Shown here: positions 24,193 through 25,561 of the stretch, in pieces
Layout of the letters: each line of letters opens with the position of its first letter
Position numbering within the stretch: the first letter of the stretch is position 1
NCBI GenBank assembly: GCA_013002625.1
Contig: JABDJE010000033.1
Location: 1-25,561, forward strand
Origin: Saprospiraceae bacterium
GTDB lineage: Bacteria; Bacteroidota; Bacteroidia; Chitinophagales; Saprospiraceae
Reading direction: 5' to 3'
DNA: 25,561 bases
Notes under the pieces: model-generated
The model's input: the letters and a program-made list of their open reading frames with translations, nothing else
The model's database searches: none
Told to the model about the DNA's origin: nothing
Translations under genes and position numbers: made by a program

Positions 24193-25491
24193 ATGGAATT
24201 CATTGCCATCATATTATTTGTAAGCATTCTTGTCTTGATTTTATATGGCTTTCCTGTGGCTTTCACATTGGGTGGGTTATCCATTTTATATGCCATTTGC
24301 TTTCTTGACCCGAGCAGCTTCAATGCACTTCCGCCACGAATTATGGGCGTAATGAGCAACTATGTGCTGATTGCTGTCCCCTTATTTATCTATATGGGTA
24401 TCATGCTGGAAAAATCGGGATTGGCTGAGAGCTTACTCGAAACGATGTCCATGTTATTTGGAAGACTCAATGGGGGCTTGGCTATTTCGGTAGTTATCGT
24501 TGGCGCTTTACTAGCGGCCTCTACAGGTATTGTGGGTGCTACCGTTATCACAATGGGTCTTATAAGTCTGCCAACGATGCTCAAACGAGGCTATGATCCA
24601 GCCTTGGCTTCTGGAACAATTGCATCTTCCGGAACACTAGGGCAGATTATCCCGCCTTCTGTTGTTCTAGTGCTGTTGGGTAGTGTGCTCAATGTCTCCG
24701 TGGGAGACCTCTTTAAGGCTGCTTTAATTCCAGGATTATTATTGGTATTGGCCTACATTGTATTTATTATATTCTTTGCTCAGTTTAATCCCGATAAAGC
24801 ACCTGCGCTAACGCAAAAGGAAATAGATGCATTTAAATCCAATGGGTATTGGGGTAAAATAATCAAGGCATTTTTAATTCCGTTCTTACTTATTGCAGCA
24901 GTCTTGGGCTCAATTCTGGCAGGTATAGCTTCGCCCACCGAAGCTGCAGCTGTAGGTGCTTTCGGTGCACTCATTCTAACATGGACGCAGGGTAAATTAA
25001 ATATGAAAACCCTTCGGGAGGTCATGCAAGAAACTACCCATTTGACCACGATGGTTTTCATCATTCTCCTGGGTGCAACCACATTTACATTTGTCTTTAG
25101 AGAACTGGGTGGTGATTACTTTCTGATCAGCAGTATTGAACAAGCGAATTTATCTCCGACAGCGTTTCTTATTCTTGTGATGATCGTTGTTTTTGTTGCG
25201 GGCTTCTTCATTGACTTCATCGAAATCATTTTCATTATCGTCCCGGTTGTAACGCCAATCTTTATTGCCTTTGATATTAATTTATTGTGGATAGGAATAT
25301 TACTGGCGCTCAATTTGCAAACCTCCTTCCTTACGCCGCCATTCGGATTCTCGTTGTTCTATTTAAAAGGTGTTGCCCCTCCGGGTGTCAAAACGATTCA
25401 CCTCTACAAGGGCATCATTCCTTTCTTAGTTATTCAATTGGTGATATTATTTGTGGTAATCAGATGGCCAGGGATTATTTCTATTATCTAA
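24193..25491 (+). CDS. TRAP transporter large permease subunit DctM
   Basis: The 432-residue protein is the main channel of the TRAP complex, with about 12 membrane segments. Typical DctM features are the N-terminal G-F-P-V-A-F-T-L-G, the V-P-L-F-I-Y-M-G-I-M-L-E-K-S-G block, and S-G-T-I-A-S-S-G-T-L-G-Q-I-I-P-P-S with S-P-T-E-A-A-A-V-G-A later on. Near the end, N-L-Q-T-S-F-L-T-P-P-F-G-F is also diagnostic. The length is normal and the frame intact. The stop codon TAA lies at 25489-25491 and its last two bases begin the octamer array that runs to the window edge. Confidence 0.95.
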   Translation: MEFIAIILFVSILVLILYGFPVAFTLGGLSILYAICFLDPSSFNALPPRIMGVMSNYVLIAVPLFIYMGIMLEKSGLAESLLETMSMLFGRLNGGLAISVVIVGALLAASTGIVGATVITMGLISLPTMLKRGYDPALASGTIASSGTLGQIIPPSVVLVLLGSVLNVSVGDLFKAALIPGLLLVLAYIVFIIFFAQFNPDKAPALTQKEIDAFKSNGYWGKIIKAFLIPFLLIAAVLGSILAGIASPTEAAAVGAFGALILTWTQGKLNMKTLREVMQETTHLTTMVFIILLGATTFTFVFRELGGDYFLISSIEQANLSPTAFLILVMIVVFVAGFFIDFIEIIFIIVPVVTPIFIAFDINLLWIGILLALNLQTSFLTPPFGFSLFYLKGVAPPGVKTIHLYKGIIPFLVIQLVILFVVIRWPGIISII

Positions 25492-25561
25492 TTAGGGAAT
25501 TAGGGAATTAGGGAATTAGGGAATTAGGGAATTAGGGAATTAGGGAATTAGGGAATTAGGG
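25490..25561 (+). repeat. Perfect 8-bp tandem repeat, AATTAGGG x 9, running off the window
   Basis: Nine exact copies of AATTAGGG fill 72 bases to the window edge; the true copy number is unknown. The array starts inside the dctM stop codon. Four or more GGG runs spaced by five bases give G-quadruplex potential on the plus strand. It resembles simple-sequence repeats found after Bacteroidota genes. Confidence 0.9.

Noticed and set aside
25490..25561. TTAGGG-containing array as a telomere
   Set aside because: The unit is 8 bp, the neighbours are bacterial genes, and the array follows directly on a stop codon.

Overview
The window looks like an ordinary chromosomal stretch from a member of the Bacteroidota, possibly a Saprospiria-like or marine lineage. 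Four things point there: a PorD (DUF4835) fragment of the type IX secretion system, a secreted protein with a type IX C-terminal sorting domain, several matches to the Bacteroidota -7 promoter element TAnnTTTG, and an AT-rich composition with few Shine-Dalgarno sites. No tRNA, rRNA, CRISPR array, insertion sequence or prophage was seen.

Layout: 1-958 carries the 3' end of porD and purN, overlapping as TAATG. Positions 938-4764 hold a D-cysteine desulfhydrase/ACC-deaminase-like enzyme and a TPR-type sensor histidine kinase on the minus strand, with a NarL-type response regulator facing away. The 478-bp gap between kinase and regulator is rich in RNA-like hairpins. Positions 4866-7309 hold small minus-strand enzymes (DUF1801, YdeI-like, GNAT, hotdog thioesterase). 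Positions 7430-10664 hold a fatty acid hydroxylase, a small secreted beta-domain protein, an AraC regulator and a membrane protein with an M15-like zinc site. Positions 10972-16669 form a minus-strand proteolysis block: peroxiredoxin, clpS, aat and an M16 peptidase packed as one probable operon, then an M1 peptidase coupled to a membrane protein. Positions 16789-20592 carry a DMT exporter, an O-methyltransferase, a T9SS-targeted arylsulfotransferase-like protein and an FMN reductase. Positions 20992-25491 carry hemW, a HExxH membrane protein, an alpha/beta hydrolase split by a -1 frame change, and the two permease subunits of a TRAP transporter. The window ends inside a perfect 8-bp tandem repeat.

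How genes work together: aat and clpS form the bacterial N-degron pathway (tag with Leu/Phe, then deliver to ClpAP). The kinase and regulator form a likely two-component pair. PorD belongs to the secretion system that would export the arylsulfotransferase-like protein. DctQ and DctM need a solute-binding DctP, which is not in the window.

Best leads: (1) a compact three-helix RNA element with a U8 tail on the minus strand in the kinase/regulator gap, followed by a second terminator-like hairpin in the kinase leader; (2) a T_TTA_AAT slippery heptamer exactly at the junction that would rejoin the hydrolase catalytic triad; (3) the 9 x AATTAGGG array, which starts inside the dctM stop codon and has G-quadruplex potential; (4) the peroxiredoxin-clpS-aat-M16 gene order with a palindrome upstream. 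None is proven to be a new system, and most genes are ordinary housekeeping or accessory families.
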